Shown here in pieces: positions 26,901-34,612 of a DNA stretch of 64,000 bases. The DNA is from Roseburia zhanii. GTDB lineage: Bacteria; Bacillota; Clostridia; Lachnospirales; Lachnospiraceae. Location of the stretch: positions 186,001 through 250,000 of the forward strand of contig NZ_JACOPH010000003.1 of assembly GCF_014287635.1 (NCBI RefSeq), written 5' to 3'. The notes beneath the pieces are model-generated. The model was not told the origin of the DNA. It made no database searches and saw nothing but the letters and a program-made list of their open reading frames with translations. Positions within the stretch are counted from its first letter, which is position 1. Every line of letters starts with the position of its first letter. The position numbers were made by a program, and so were the translations under genes.

Positions 26901-27839
26901 TCCTTAAAAACATTTATCACAAAGCGTGTAAACTGGATGGATCAGCAGTTTACAAGTGTAGAAGATCTGTACAGATCACTTGGCAATACTGTTTCCGATA
27001 AGGTTGCCATTACACAGCATACCGACGAAACAACCGGAAAGACCATTGTCGATATCAATGTATCTGACAGCGAGGCCGCATATGTGGAACTGCTTATCAA
27101 TGGAAAGCCGCTGAAAGCAGAAGATGGCAGTAATTTCCTTGCACTTACATCAGGAAAGGCACAGGCAGTTCTTTCTGACAGCCAGTTAGAAACACAGAGC
27201 GATGTAAGAAATACATTACAGGTACTTGCATTAAATACACAGAAAAATTACCTGAGTAACATCACGAATTTCATCAATTTTACGAAGAAGCTCACAAGTG
27301 ATCCGGATAAAAAACCAGACACAGGCGATACGACCGATCCGGATAAAAAACCGGACACAGGCGATACGACCGATCCGGATAAAAAACCGGACACAGGCGA
27401 TACGACCGATCCGGATAAAAAACCGGACGCAGGCGATACGACCGATCCGGATAAAAAACCAGACACAGGCGATATAGCTGCTCCAGATAATAAGCCGGCA
27501 ACAGGTGATACGACCAGTTCTGACAATAATAATCAGACAGGAACAACGGATAGCAGTCAGTCAGGGCCTTCGACAACAGTTAAAACAACGAAGCCGTCGA
27601 TCAAAGTGACAGGCAGATCATCTGTAAAACGGAAAAAATCGATTACCTTAAAATTAAAGATCACAGGTATTTCCGGTAAGGTAAAAGTATCCTTAGATAA
27701 AACAGGCAAAAAATTGTTAAAGGTTACAAAAGCAGATAAAAAGAAAGTCACCTTAAAAGCAAAGAAGAAAAAAGGAACGGCAAAAGTGACGATCCGCTGT
27801 GGAAAATACAAAGTGACAAAAAAGATTAAAGTAAAATAA
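23955..27839 (+). CDS. Large secreted CotH-kinase-type surface protein
   Basis: A 1294-residue secreted protein. A signal peptide (LFLSVTMVLTSVQMVAAEE) leads to a repeat-rich beta region (about 40-300, GLUG/adhesin-like), then Ig-like segments (about 360-520). The CotH-like kinase domain spans about 545-900, with IKGRGNSTW, KSKHWVLLANMIDHTNMRNE, NGEYQGIYELAEH and VWDYDWAFGN. CotH proteins phosphorylate Ser on secreted proteins. Near 1115-1187 are six 12-residue repeats (DPDKKPDTGDTT), followed by a very Lys-rich Ig-like tail (about 1205-1294) that may bind the anionic wall. No LPXTG was seen. AGGAGG at 23944-23949 fixes the start at 23955. Confidence 0.85.
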   Translation: MYSGKKLKKRFCSLFLSVTMVLTSVQMVAAEETSSDVIVISTAEDLAKIGTDKKYPMNGDYELAGDIDLSTMKWTPAGGYVGTKGTISAKEANVFSGTFDGNGHVIKGLTIDLDGTVSAGKYAQVGLFSVIAGGSADDYAIVKNLIFTDVNIKTDFSSGYSTIGTLAGEVNGYAKIDQVAVLNGQIESNPSRQNDTVGTGGLIGECRTDIDNTKVDNSNIYITNCYNGADINANGSRTDLLYAGGIIGRIAKSACGTVSQCINTGSVQYDGYNGYGIAAAEAGNQACVSTVSNCYYIDGKELSTENGEASAISEAVLKSGSLPEGFSSEIWTAKENCYFMPSICYQSSAAEMIYLSGLSLEYVDGESEKSVSKPITLPLETADIPLTWTSSNEKVLTISGGQAVPNTDQIPTNTLVILTATTPSGFQKTYRITVTSSIQKNAAFSEGYAKVGTPLTVTIDNAAEDEQFTYIWKIDGTTIENTKNSYTPTENDLEKFIEVNIESSDGICSWDLKTYCSELPVIYIDTVDGTSVDSNTVAEAAAIKVQGNDEFSQSKYWYEGDTTIKGRGNSTWTESVNQGVKRPYKLKLASKANLLGLGAGKSKHWVLLANMIDHTNMRNELVNEFAKDIGMEYAVSDTDVVLILNGEYQGIYELAEHLRVASDRVNVFDWEDLAGTIAKKISKKDASVNEDALKTAMEQDYSWLNGSFTFQNKTYQIADYYKDTIPEVTGGFMLDMDFRSTYSSYADKYISTFRSSNGIPMFFRAPEYAKTSPAMMAYASNYINTYEASLKSEDYMTTYEGNEINYTDLFDMDSLVQYWLVCEYTNNWDSMKNSTYLYKDLTGKAKMGPVWDYDWAFGNINMYSMTGPFVVDNWHTTLTGISTGQGGFCEQSYQSKQWNRYLVKDPYFVTKAYETYQKNRPTVIEDMIKDGGRIDTLEKKYETASLANDDKWSYSYRNYSGFAYVNGEKQYTNSQTYHDAVASLKTFITKRVNWMDQQFTSVEDLYRSLGNTVSDKVAITQHTDETTGKTIVDINVSDSEAAYVELLINGKPLKAEDGSNFLALTSGKAQAVLSDSQLETQSDVRNTLQVLALNTQKNYLSNITNFINFTKKLTSDPDKKPDTGDTTDPDKKPDTGDTTDPDKKPDTGDTTDPDKKPDAGDTTDPDKKPDTGDIAAPDNKPATGDTTSSDNNNQTGTTDSSQSGPSTTVKTTKPSIKVTGRSSVKRKKSITLKLKITGISGKVKVSLDKTGKKLLKVTKADKKKVTLKAKKKKGTAKVTIRCGKYKVTKKIKVK
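27300..27515 (+). repeat. Six 36-bp in-frame tandem repeats in the CotH gene
   Basis: Five near-identical 36-bp units starting GATCCGGATAAAAAACC and one diverged unit lie head to tail without spacers. The unit length is a multiple of three, so gain or loss of copies keeps the frame. It encodes an extended, charged, Pro-containing linker between the kinase domain and the Lys-rich tail. Confidence 0.95.
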
Positions 27840-27847
27840 TAAGACAG

Positions 27848-27880
27848 AGCCGGCAGGAAAAAACTGCCGGCTTTATTTTA
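27848..27880. terminator. Bidirectional terminator between convergent genes
   Basis: A perfect 9-pair stem AGCCGGCAG/CTGCCGGCT with a 7-base loop, T-rich on the right. It lies between the end of the CotH gene and the end of the minus-strand ABC permease gene. Confidence 0.85.
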
Positions 27881-28681
27881 CATATGTTTCTGATACCATT
27901 TTTCTAATATACGGATCGCACCGTAAAGTCCCATGGCAATGATACATAAGATCAGAATGGATAGGATCACCCAGTCTAATTTAAAGATCTGGCTGCCATA
28001 GATGATCAGATATCCCAGACCGCATTTCGAGGCGATAAACTCCCCAATGATCACACCGACAAGGCAAAGGCCGATATTGCTTTTCATCAAACCGATGATA
28101 TTGACAAGATTCGCCGGCAGGATCACTTTTAAGAGTGCATGATTTTTACTGCCGCCTAATGTCTGGATTAATTTTAGTTTTTCAGGATCGACTTCACGGA
28201 ATCCGATGTACAGATTTAATATGGTACCAAATATAGCAACTGACATACCGGTTAAAATGATCGTTTTGTAATTGGCACCCAGCCATACGATCAGAAGCGG
28301 TGCGAGTGCAGATTTTGGCAGGCTGTTTAATACAACAAGGTAAGGATCAAGTGTTTCGGTAAGTGTTTTACTGTACCAGAGCAGGATCGTGACAAGCAGG
28401 GAAGTGACCATAACCAGAAAGAAACTGATCAGCGTTTCTGCCAATGTGATGACGATATGATAAAATAAAGTATTTTCTTTTGTCATGCGGCAAAAACATA
28501 ACAGTAATTTTGATGGACTGCTGAAGATAAAATCATCCACAAGTCCCATGCGAGTACTGCCTTCCCATAATACCAGAAATAAAAATAGTATGCCAAAACG
28601 GTATAGCTGGATCTTGATCTTATGTACTTTGTGAGCATTGACATAGGCAATCTGAGCCGCTGATAGATGATTATGGTTCAT
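27878..28681 (-). CDS. ABC transporter permease, NitT/TauT (SsuC-like)
   Basis: A 267-residue permease with about six membrane helices and the binding-protein-dependent permease EAA-type loop (LKLIQTLGGSKNHALLKVILPANL). This is the SsuC/TauC/ThiX class, which imports sulfonates, taurine, nitrate or thiamine-precursor-type compounds. It overlaps the ATPase gene upstream by 11 bases. No substrate-binding protein is found on either side, so the substrate cannot be named. Confidence 0.88.
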   Translation of the reverse strand: MNHNHLSAAQIAYVNAHKVHKIKIQLYRFGILFLFLVLWEGSTRMGLVDDFIFSSPSKLLLCFCRMTKENTLFYHIVITLAETLISFFLVMVTSLLVTILLWYSKTLTETLDPYLVVLNSLPKSALAPLLIVWLGANYKTIILTGMSVAIFGTILNLYIGFREVDPEKLKLIQTLGGSKNHALLKVILPANLVNIIGLMKSNIGLCLVGVIIGEFIASKCGLGYLIIYGSQIFKLDWVILSILILCIIAMGLYGAIRILEKWYQKHM

Positions 28682-29441
28682 GGGGGTTTAACTCCTTCCA
28701 GATAAGATTAAAATAATCCTTAAATTCACTGGTATTCCGACGCTCTAACGGTGACATGTCTTTTGGGAAATCTGTCGTGATGATCTTTTTTACCATTGCC
28801 GGAACGGCCGTCAGCACGATGATCCGGTCACCAAGACTGACAGCTTCGGACAGGTCATGTGTGACAAGGATTGCTGTTTTTTTTGAATTTCTGATGATAC
28901 TTCCAATATCATCGCTGACCTGTAAGCGTGTCTGGTAGTCAAGAGCGGAAAACGGTTCATCTAATAAAAGTAATTCAGGATGCAGAAGCAATGTACGGAT
29001 CAGTGCGGCACGCTGGCGCATTCCACCCGAAAGCTGCGAGGGTTTTGCATCTTTAAATGGATAAAGACCATAGAGTTTGAGCAGATGGTCAGCTTCCTGT
29101 ATGCTTTCTGGTGATAATTTCTTTTGTATTTCAAGACCAAGAAGAATATTTTTTCTAACGCTCCGCCACTCAAAGAGATGGTCATGCTGTAACATATACC
29201 CGATATTAGAACGGTTTTTATTAGACAGAGGTTCTCCGCAAAATTCGATCGTGCCGGATTCCGGTTCTAACAGACCACATAAAAGTGATAAAAGTGTAGA
29301 TTTTCCGCAGCCTGATGGGCCGACAATACTTACAAATTCCCCTTTTTTTACCTGAAAATCAATGTTGCGCAGTGCAGGCGTTTCTCCCTGTAATGTGTGG
29401 TAAGTATAATTAACATGATTACATGTGATCAGAGGTTCCAT
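28671..29441 (-). CDS. ABC transporter ATP-binding protein, NitT/TauT (SsuB-like)
   Basis: A 256-residue ATPase. Walker A is GPSGCGKSTLL, the Q loop YMLQHDHLF, the signature LSGGMRQRAALIRTL, Walker B LLLLDEPFSALD, and the switch His in VTHDLSEA. The pattern is SsuB/TauB-like. I start at the ATG at 29441; the frame is open to 29528, but that part is not family-like. The gene is divergent from queH. Paired with the permease, it would form an importer lacking a linked binding protein. Confidence 0.9.
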   Translation of the reverse strand: MEPLITCNHVNYTYHTLQGETPALRNIDFQVKKGEFVSIVGPSGCGKSTLLSLLCGLLEPESGTIEFCGEPLSNKNRSNIGYMLQHDHLFEWRSVRKNILLGLEIQKKLSPESIQEADHLLKLYGLYPFKDAKPSQLSGGMRQRAALIRTLLLHPELLLLDEPFSALDYQTRLQVSDDIGSIIRNSKKTAILVTHDLSEAVSLGDRIIVLTAVPAMVKKIITTDFPKDMSPLERRNTSEFKDYFNLIWKELNPHEP

Positions 29442-29571
29442 GAATGTTCCCGCCTTTTTGTGTATATAATGTAGTTTATGTCGGTTGCTATTTTTTGACA
29501 CATAAGGTAAAATAGATACAGTTCGCAAATTGCCTGTAAATGGAAATGCATACGAAATGGAGAAGATTAAG

Positions 29572-30207
29572 ATGAACCGGAATTACCAGAAAGAGTTAGA
29601 TCAACTCTTAGAACGATTACAGCAGGAAGAAAAAGTTCCCAAATTGCTTCTGCACAGTTGTTGCGCACCATGCAGTTCTTATGTAATCGAATATCTTTCT
29701 GCATATTTTCATGTGATGGTTTTTTATTACAATCCGAATATCTATCCAGATGCCGAATATGATAAACGTGTTGCCGAACAGCAGCGCTTTATAAAAGAAT
29801 TTCCAACAAAATATCCGGTAGACTTTATCAGCGGTACATTTGATAAAGAACGGTTTTACCAAACCGTAAAAGGATATGAGCAGATCAAAGAGGGCGGCGA
29901 ACGGTGTTTCCGCTGTTATGAACTTCGCTTATCAGAAACAGCAAAGTTAGCGAAACAGTTAGGTGTGGATTATTTTACGACAACATTGTCGATCAGTCCG
30001 CTTAAGAATGCAGTAAAGTTAAATGAGATCGGAGAAAAATTAGCAGAAGAATATCAGATTCCCTATTTAAACTCCGATTTTAAGAAAAAAAATGGATATA
30101 AACGTTCCGTAGAACTTTCGAATGCATATGGCATGTATCGTCAGGATTATTGTGGATGCATTTTTTCAAAACAGGAACGGGAAGCAGAAAAAGAAAGGAG
30201 AATATAG
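29572..30207 (+). CDS. queH: Epoxyqueuosine reductase QueH
   Basis: A 211-residue enzyme of the QueH (DUF208) family, which reduces epoxyqueuosine to queuosine in tRNA. The Cys motifs are visible: HSCCAPCSSY near residue 25, RCFRCYELRL near 110, and DYCGCIFSK near 197. YYNPNIYP is also typical. ATG at 29572 with GGAGAAG upstream is preferred over upstream in-frame starts. argH follows 3 bases later, so they share a transcript, a link with no obvious metabolic reason. Confidence 0.9.
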   Translation: MNRNYQKELDQLLERLQQEEKVPKLLLHSCCAPCSSYVIEYLSAYFHVMVFYYNPNIYPDAEYDKRVAEQQRFIKEFPTKYPVDFISGTFDKERFYQTVKGYEQIKEGGERCFRCYELRLSETAKLAKQLGVDYFTTTLSISPLKNAVKLNEIGEKLAEEYQIPYLNSDFKKKNGYKRSVELSNAYGMYRQDYCGCIFSKQEREAEKERRI

Positions 30208-30210
30208 ATT

Positions 30211-31593
30211 ATGGCACAGTTATGGGGAGGACGCTTTACAAAAGAAACTGATAAGTTAGTATATAATTTCAATGCGTCCATATCATTTGACCAGAAATTC
30301 TATAAACAGGATATTGAAGGCAGTAAGGCACATGTGGCAATGCTTGGAAAACAGGGCATTTTAACACAGGATGAAACACAACAGATCACAGCTGCCTTAG
30401 ATGAGATCTTAGCAGACGTAGAGTCAGGAAAACTTGCGATCACCGATGAATATGAAGATATTCACAGTTTTGTAGAGGCAAATCTGATCGACCGTTTAGG
30501 GGATACCGGTAAAAAATTACATACCGGAAGAAGCAGAAACGATCAGGTTGCTTTAGATATGCGTCTGTATACAAGGGCAGAAGTGAAAGAAACCGATGAA
30601 TTGGTAAAAAAACTCTTAGAAACAATCCTTGGCATTATGGAAGAACACACCGAAACGATTATGCCGGGATTTACTCATTTGCAGAAAGCACAGCCGATCA
30701 CCCTTGCACATCATATGGGTGCATATTTTGAAATGTTTAAACGTGACCGTCTGCGTCTGCATGATATTTATGAGCGTATGAATTACTGCCCATTAGGTTC
30801 GGGTGCATTAGCCGGAACCACATATCCTTTAGACAGGGATTATACAGCAGAACTCCTAGGATTTTACGGACCGACATTAAACAGTATGGACGGTGTATCC
30901 GACAGAGATTATCTGATCGAATATTTATCAGCATTAGCAACGATCATGATGCATTTAAGCCGTTTTTCCGAAGAAGTGATCATCTGGAATTCAAATGAAT
31001 ATCAGTTTGTGGAAATTGACGATGCATACAGTACCGGAAGCAGTATCATGCCGCAGAAGAAAAATCCGGATATTGCAGAATTAGTCCGGGGTAAGACAGG
31101 CAGAGTCTATGGTGCTTTAGTTTCCCTGCTTACTACAATGAAGGGAATCCCACTTGCATACAATAAAGATATGCAGGAAGATAAAGAACTGACATTTGAT
31201 GCGATCGATACAGTCAAAGGCTGTCTTGCCTTGTTTGAGGGAATGTTAGCTACGATGAAGTTCAATAAAGAAGTGATGAGAAAAAGTGCAAACCATGGAT
31301 TTACCAATGCAACCGATGCAGCAGATTATCTGGTAAATCATGGAGTGCCATTCAGGGACGCACATGGTATCATCGGACAGATCGTATTGTATTGCATTGA
31401 TAAGAAAATTGCGATCGACGATATGAGCATCGAGGAATTCAAGCAGTTTTCCGATGTGTTTGAGCAAGATGTTTATGATGCGATCTCCATGGAAACCTGT
31501 GTCAATAAACGTTTGACGATCGGAGCACCGGGTAAGGCTGCAATGGAGAATGTCATCGCATTAGAAAGAAAATATTTGAATGAAAATCCGTAA
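30211..31593 (+). CDS. argH: Argininosuccinate lyase
   Basis: A 460-residue enzyme of the fumarase/aspartase superfamily. It splits argininosuccinate into arginine and fumarate, the last step of arginine synthesis. The signature GSSIMPQKKNPD contains the mobile loop with the catalytic Ser, and HTGRSRNDQVALD and GFTHLQKAQP are the other conserved blocks. Length is normal. AAAGGAG precedes the ATG. argG is not in the window. Confidence 0.97.
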   Translation: MAQLWGGRFTKETDKLVYNFNASISFDQKFYKQDIEGSKAHVAMLGKQGILTQDETQQITAALDEILADVESGKLAITDEYEDIHSFVEANLIDRLGDTGKKLHTGRSRNDQVALDMRLYTRAEVKETDELVKKLLETILGIMEEHTETIMPGFTHLQKAQPITLAHHMGAYFEMFKRDRLRLHDIYERMNYCPLGSGALAGTTYPLDRDYTAELLGFYGPTLNSMDGVSDRDYLIEYLSALATIMMHLSRFSEEVIIWNSNEYQFVEIDDAYSTGSSIMPQKKNPDIAELVRGKTGRVYGALVSLLTTMKGIPLAYNKDMQEDKELTFDAIDTVKGCLALFEGMLATMKFNKEVMRKSANHGFTNATDAADYLVNHGVPFRDAHGIIGQIVLYCIDKKIAIDDMSIEEFKQFSDVFEQDVYDAISMETCVNKRLTIGAPGKAAMENVIALERKYLNENP

Positions 31594-31639
31594 TCGGTTA
31601 CAGATATTTCAAAAATTTGGTACATATGTATAAGAAAAG

Positions 31640-31684
31640 TGCAATTCACCTGATATTTTTTGATAATATGTGAATTGCATTTTT
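31640..31684 (+). terminator. Terminator after argH
   Basis: A 10-pair stem TGCAATTCAC/GTGAATTGCA with a 20-base AT-rich loop, then TTTTT. Confidence 0.75.
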
Positions 31685-31761
31685 GATTGATTCATTTTAA
31701 GATATTTAAAGAAAGACAAATGTACGTGTAGGACGTACAGGAAAACTGAGGAGATAAGAAC

Positions 31762-32847
31762 ATGAGCGAAAAATTAAAAGTGGGCATTTTAGGTGGAACA
31801 GGAATGGTAGGACAGAGATTTATCTCTCTGTTAGAGAATCATCCATGGTTTGAGGTAACAACCATTGCAGCAAGTCCAAGAAGTGCAGGAAAAACATATG
31901 AAGAAGCAGTTGGCGGACGCTGGAAAATGGATACACCAATGCCGGAAGCTGTTAAAAATATCATTGTAAAAAATGTAAACGAAGTAGAAGCAGTAGCAGC
32001 TTCTGTAGATTTTGTATTTTCCGCTGTTGATATGACAAAAGAGGAGATCAAAAAGATCGAAGAAGATTATGCAAAGACAGAAACACCGGTTGTTTCTAAC
32101 AATAGTGCACACCGCTGGACACCGGACGTACCGATGGTAGTACCAGAGATCAATCCGGAACATATGAAAGTAATTGAGTTCCAGAAGAAACGTTTAGGAA
32201 CAACAAGAGGTTTCGTAGCTGTAAAACCAAACTGCTCGATTCAGAGTTATGCACCAGTTTTAACAGCATGGAAAGAGTTTGAACCATATGAAGTAGTTGC
32301 TACTACTTATCAGGCAATTTCAGGAGCAGGAAAGACATTTAAAGACTGGCCGGAAATGGTAGGAAATATCATTCCATATATCGGTGGAGAAGAAGAAAAG
32401 AGTGAGAAAGAGCCGCTTCGTATCTGGGGCGAGATCAAAGATGGTGTGATCGTGCCGGCTGCCTCTCCAGTGATCACATGTCAGTGTATCCGTGTTCCGG
32501 TATTAAACGGACATACAGCAGCTGTATTTGTAAAATTCAAAAAGAAACCGACCAAAGAGCAGTTGATCGCAGCATTAGAAAACTTCAAGGGAGTTCCACA
32601 GGAATTAGATCTTCCAAGTGCTCCAAAGCAGTTCATCCGCTATTTAGAAGAAGACAACAGACCACAGGTTGCATTAGATGTCAACTTTGAAAATGGTATG
32701 GGAATCAATGTCGGAAGATTAAGAGAAGATACCGTATACGATTGGAAATTTGTAGGTTTATCCCACAATACCGTACGTGGTGCAGCAGGTGGAGCTGTAT
32801 TGTGTGCAGAACTGTTAAAAGCACAGGGATACATTACAAAGAAATAA
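31762..32847 (+). CDS. asd: Aspartate-semialdehyde dehydrogenase
   Basis: A 361-residue enzyme that reduces aspartyl phosphate to the semialdehyde for lysine, threonine, methionine and diaminopimelate. The NADP motif is GILGGTGMVGQRF. The catalytic Cys is in VKPNCSIQSY, and the SGAGKTFKDWPEM block places it in the archaeal/fungal-like subfamily. GAGGAG precedes the ATG. A small hairpin TGTACGT/ACGTACA lies 25 bases upstream. thrC at 52176 is a later step of the same pathway. Confidence 0.95.
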   Translation: MSEKLKVGILGGTGMVGQRFISLLENHPWFEVTTIAASPRSAGKTYEEAVGGRWKMDTPMPEAVKNIIVKNVNEVEAVAASVDFVFSAVDMTKEEIKKIEEDYAKTETPVVSNNSAHRWTPDVPMVVPEINPEHMKVIEFQKKRLGTTRGFVAVKPNCSIQSYAPVLTAWKEFEPYEVVATTYQAISGAGKTFKDWPEMVGNIIPYIGGEEEKSEKEPLRIWGEIKDGVIVPAASPVITCQCIRVPVLNGHTAAVFVKFKKKPTKEQLIAALENFKGVPQELDLPSAPKQFIRYLEEDNRPQVALDVNFENGMGINVGRLREDTVYDWKFVGLSHNTVRGAAGGAVLCAELLKAQGYITKK

Positions 32848-32881
32848 GCAGACAGTATGGTCATTGTTTATGGGTAAGATA

Positions 32882-33029
32882 GTGAACTGTAACAGATAGC
32901 TGTTACAGTTCACAGGTATCCCTGCGAACTGCAACTTCGCAGCCCCATTTAAATTTTGCTACGCAAAAGGGGGGCTGCTCACGCCCGAATCACGGTCATA
33001 CGCACCTAAACAGCAAGGTGTTTAGGTGC
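32882..33029 (+). repeat. Multi-hairpin intergenic repeat-like block
   Basis: Three strong inverted repeats stand in a row: GTGAACTGTAACA/TGTTACAGTTCAC (13 pairs, 6-base loop), GCAGCCCC/GGGGCTGC with an inner TTTTGC/GCAAAA, and GCACCTAAACA/TGTTTAGGTGC (11 pairs). The motif GTAACAGATAGC from the first hairpin recurs at about 33040. It does not code. It looks like an intergenic repeat family or a small structured RNA. Confidence 0.6.
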
Positions 33030-33059
33030 TGTCTGAACAGTAACAGATAGCTAGCATTC

Positions 33060-33098
33060 GATAGTCCGTCAGGCAGATTTGTTTGACGGGCTATCTTT
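33060..33098 (+). terminator. Terminator after asd and the hairpin block
   Basis: Stem GATAGTCCGTCA/TGACGGGCTATC (G-U included) followed by TTTAT. It would end a transcript carrying asd and the hairpin block. Confidence 0.65.
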
Positions 33099-33195
33099 AT
33101 GTGTGCTACAATAAAATGATGGTAGTAACCGGCAGCATGGTAATTATAAATGTGCCGGCTAGTGATTTATGATGTCAGAAAAAGGGTAGGATGAT

Positions 33196-34560
33196 ATGTC
33201 AGAGAAAACGGCAGAAGTCAGATTATTAGAATATCAGTACCAGAAGAAAACGGATCAGATATTCGTGCTTTATGGTACAAAGGGCTGTGGAAAAGAAGAA
33301 TATCTCAGGGAATTTCTAAAAGAAAAAGATTATTTTTATTATAGAGCCAGAGAACTATCTGATTTAGAGCAGAAAAGAGTCTTTATAAGAGAATTACAGG
33401 AAAAGTATTCCAAGGAAACGGCGCAAACGGAGTATTTAGAATGTCTGCAAAGCTTATTAGAGGACAGAGAGGGAAAATTTGTCCTTGTGATCGATGAATT
33501 TCAATATCTGATCAAAAAAGACAGCGATTTCATACAGACACTGTCACAATTAAAGAAAACAGAAGCCAAAAGCGGTGGAACGCTTCTGATCCTGCTCTGT
33601 AGTTCATCTGTGGTATGGGTAGAACAAAAAATGCAGGCAGCCCTAAAAGATGCATTTTTCCTGATCGATGATATCCATAAGATCACAGAGAAGAAGTTTT
33701 TAGATATCGTCAGAAGATTTCCGGATTACGGAGTCAGTGAATGTGTTGAAGTATATGGGATCATAGGAGGCATGGAAGAATATCTAAACTGCTGGGATGG
33801 AGAGAAATCCACAAAAGAAAATGTCTGTGAACAGATCTTGTCGGCAGATGGACGGCTGTTTGGTGAAGCAGAACAATATATCCGAATGGAACTTCGTGAA
33901 TTATCCGTTTATAATACGATCTTATCAGCAATCGCATCCGGTCATAGAAAGTTGAATGAATTATATCAGTTTACCGGATATTCCAGAGCCAAGATCAGTG
34001 TCTATATGAAACATCTGATGGAATTAGGCGTGATCGAAAAAGTGGTTTCATTTGAAACCGGTGGCTGGGAGAATGCACAAAAAGGTATCTATCAGATCCG
34101 GCATACCTTTATCAATTTCTGGTTTAAGTTTGTATTCCCTCACTTATCAGACTTATATCTGCATACGCCACAGGAATTTTATGACCGTCATATAGAAGGG
34201 GCATTAGAAGAATATCTAAACCGCTATTTTACCGGTGTCTGTATGGAATATATGGAATTGTTAGATCAGATACATAAACTTCCGGTCGAAATCAAAAAAA
34301 TCGGAACATGGATTGGAAAACAGGGAAATATTGATATCATTGCACAGAATAGCATACGTGAAAACGTGGTCGGTATCTGCAACTGGTCAGAGGAGAAGAT
34401 GTCCTATGCCCGTTATGAGCAGTTAGAAGAATTGTTAAAACAGGCAAGGATCAAGGCAAAGCACTATTTTCTCTTTTCGGCAAAGGCGTTCGATGAAGAA
34501 CTGATCAAAAAGTCAGAGGAAGATGAGCGATTTTCCTTAATCGATATGACAGAATTATAG
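33196..34560 (+). CDS. AAA ATPase with DUF234-like C-terminus
   Basis: A 454-residue STAND-like/archaeal-type ATPase. Its Walker A is YGTKGCGKEEYL, in which the usual Ser/Thr after the Lys is Glu. Walker B is FVLVIDEFQYL. A winged helix follows (about 255-280: LNELYQFTGYSRAKISVYMKHL), and the end is a nuclease-like or DUF234-type region with WIGKQGNIDIIAQN and VGICNWSEEK. Related proteins are common in Lachnospiraceae, and the function is unknown. The odd Walker A suggests weak or absent hydrolysis. It precedes topB by 52 bases. Confidence 0.8.
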   Translation: MSEKTAEVRLLEYQYQKKTDQIFVLYGTKGCGKEEYLREFLKEKDYFYYRARELSDLEQKRVFIRELQEKYSKETAQTEYLECLQSLLEDREGKFVLVIDEFQYLIKKDSDFIQTLSQLKKTEAKSGGTLLILLCSSSVVWVEQKMQAALKDAFFLIDDIHKITEKKFLDIVRRFPDYGVSECVEVYGIIGGMEEYLNCWDGEKSTKENVCEQILSADGRLFGEAEQYIRMELRELSVYNTILSAIASGHRKLNELYQFTGYSRAKISVYMKHLMELGVIEKVVSFETGGWENAQKGIYQIRHTFINFWFKFVFPHLSDLYLHTPQEFYDRHIEGALEEYLNRYFTGVCMEYMELLDQIHKLPVEIKKIGTWIGKQGNIDIIAQNSIRENVVGICNWSEEKMSYARYEQLEELLKQARIKAKHYFLFSAKAFDEELIKKSEEDERFSLIDMTEL

Positions 34561-34612
34561 AAAGAGGGTAACTATGAGGATAAGAGATAGTTATAAAAAG
34601 AGGACTTAATTT

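Noticed and set aside
27300..27515. CRISPR array
   Set aside because: The 36-bp units are adjacent with no spacers and stay in frame within the CotH protein.
27248..27576. Minus-strand repeat proteins opposite the CotH repeats
   Set aside because: These are reflections of the 36-bp repeats with no start signals.
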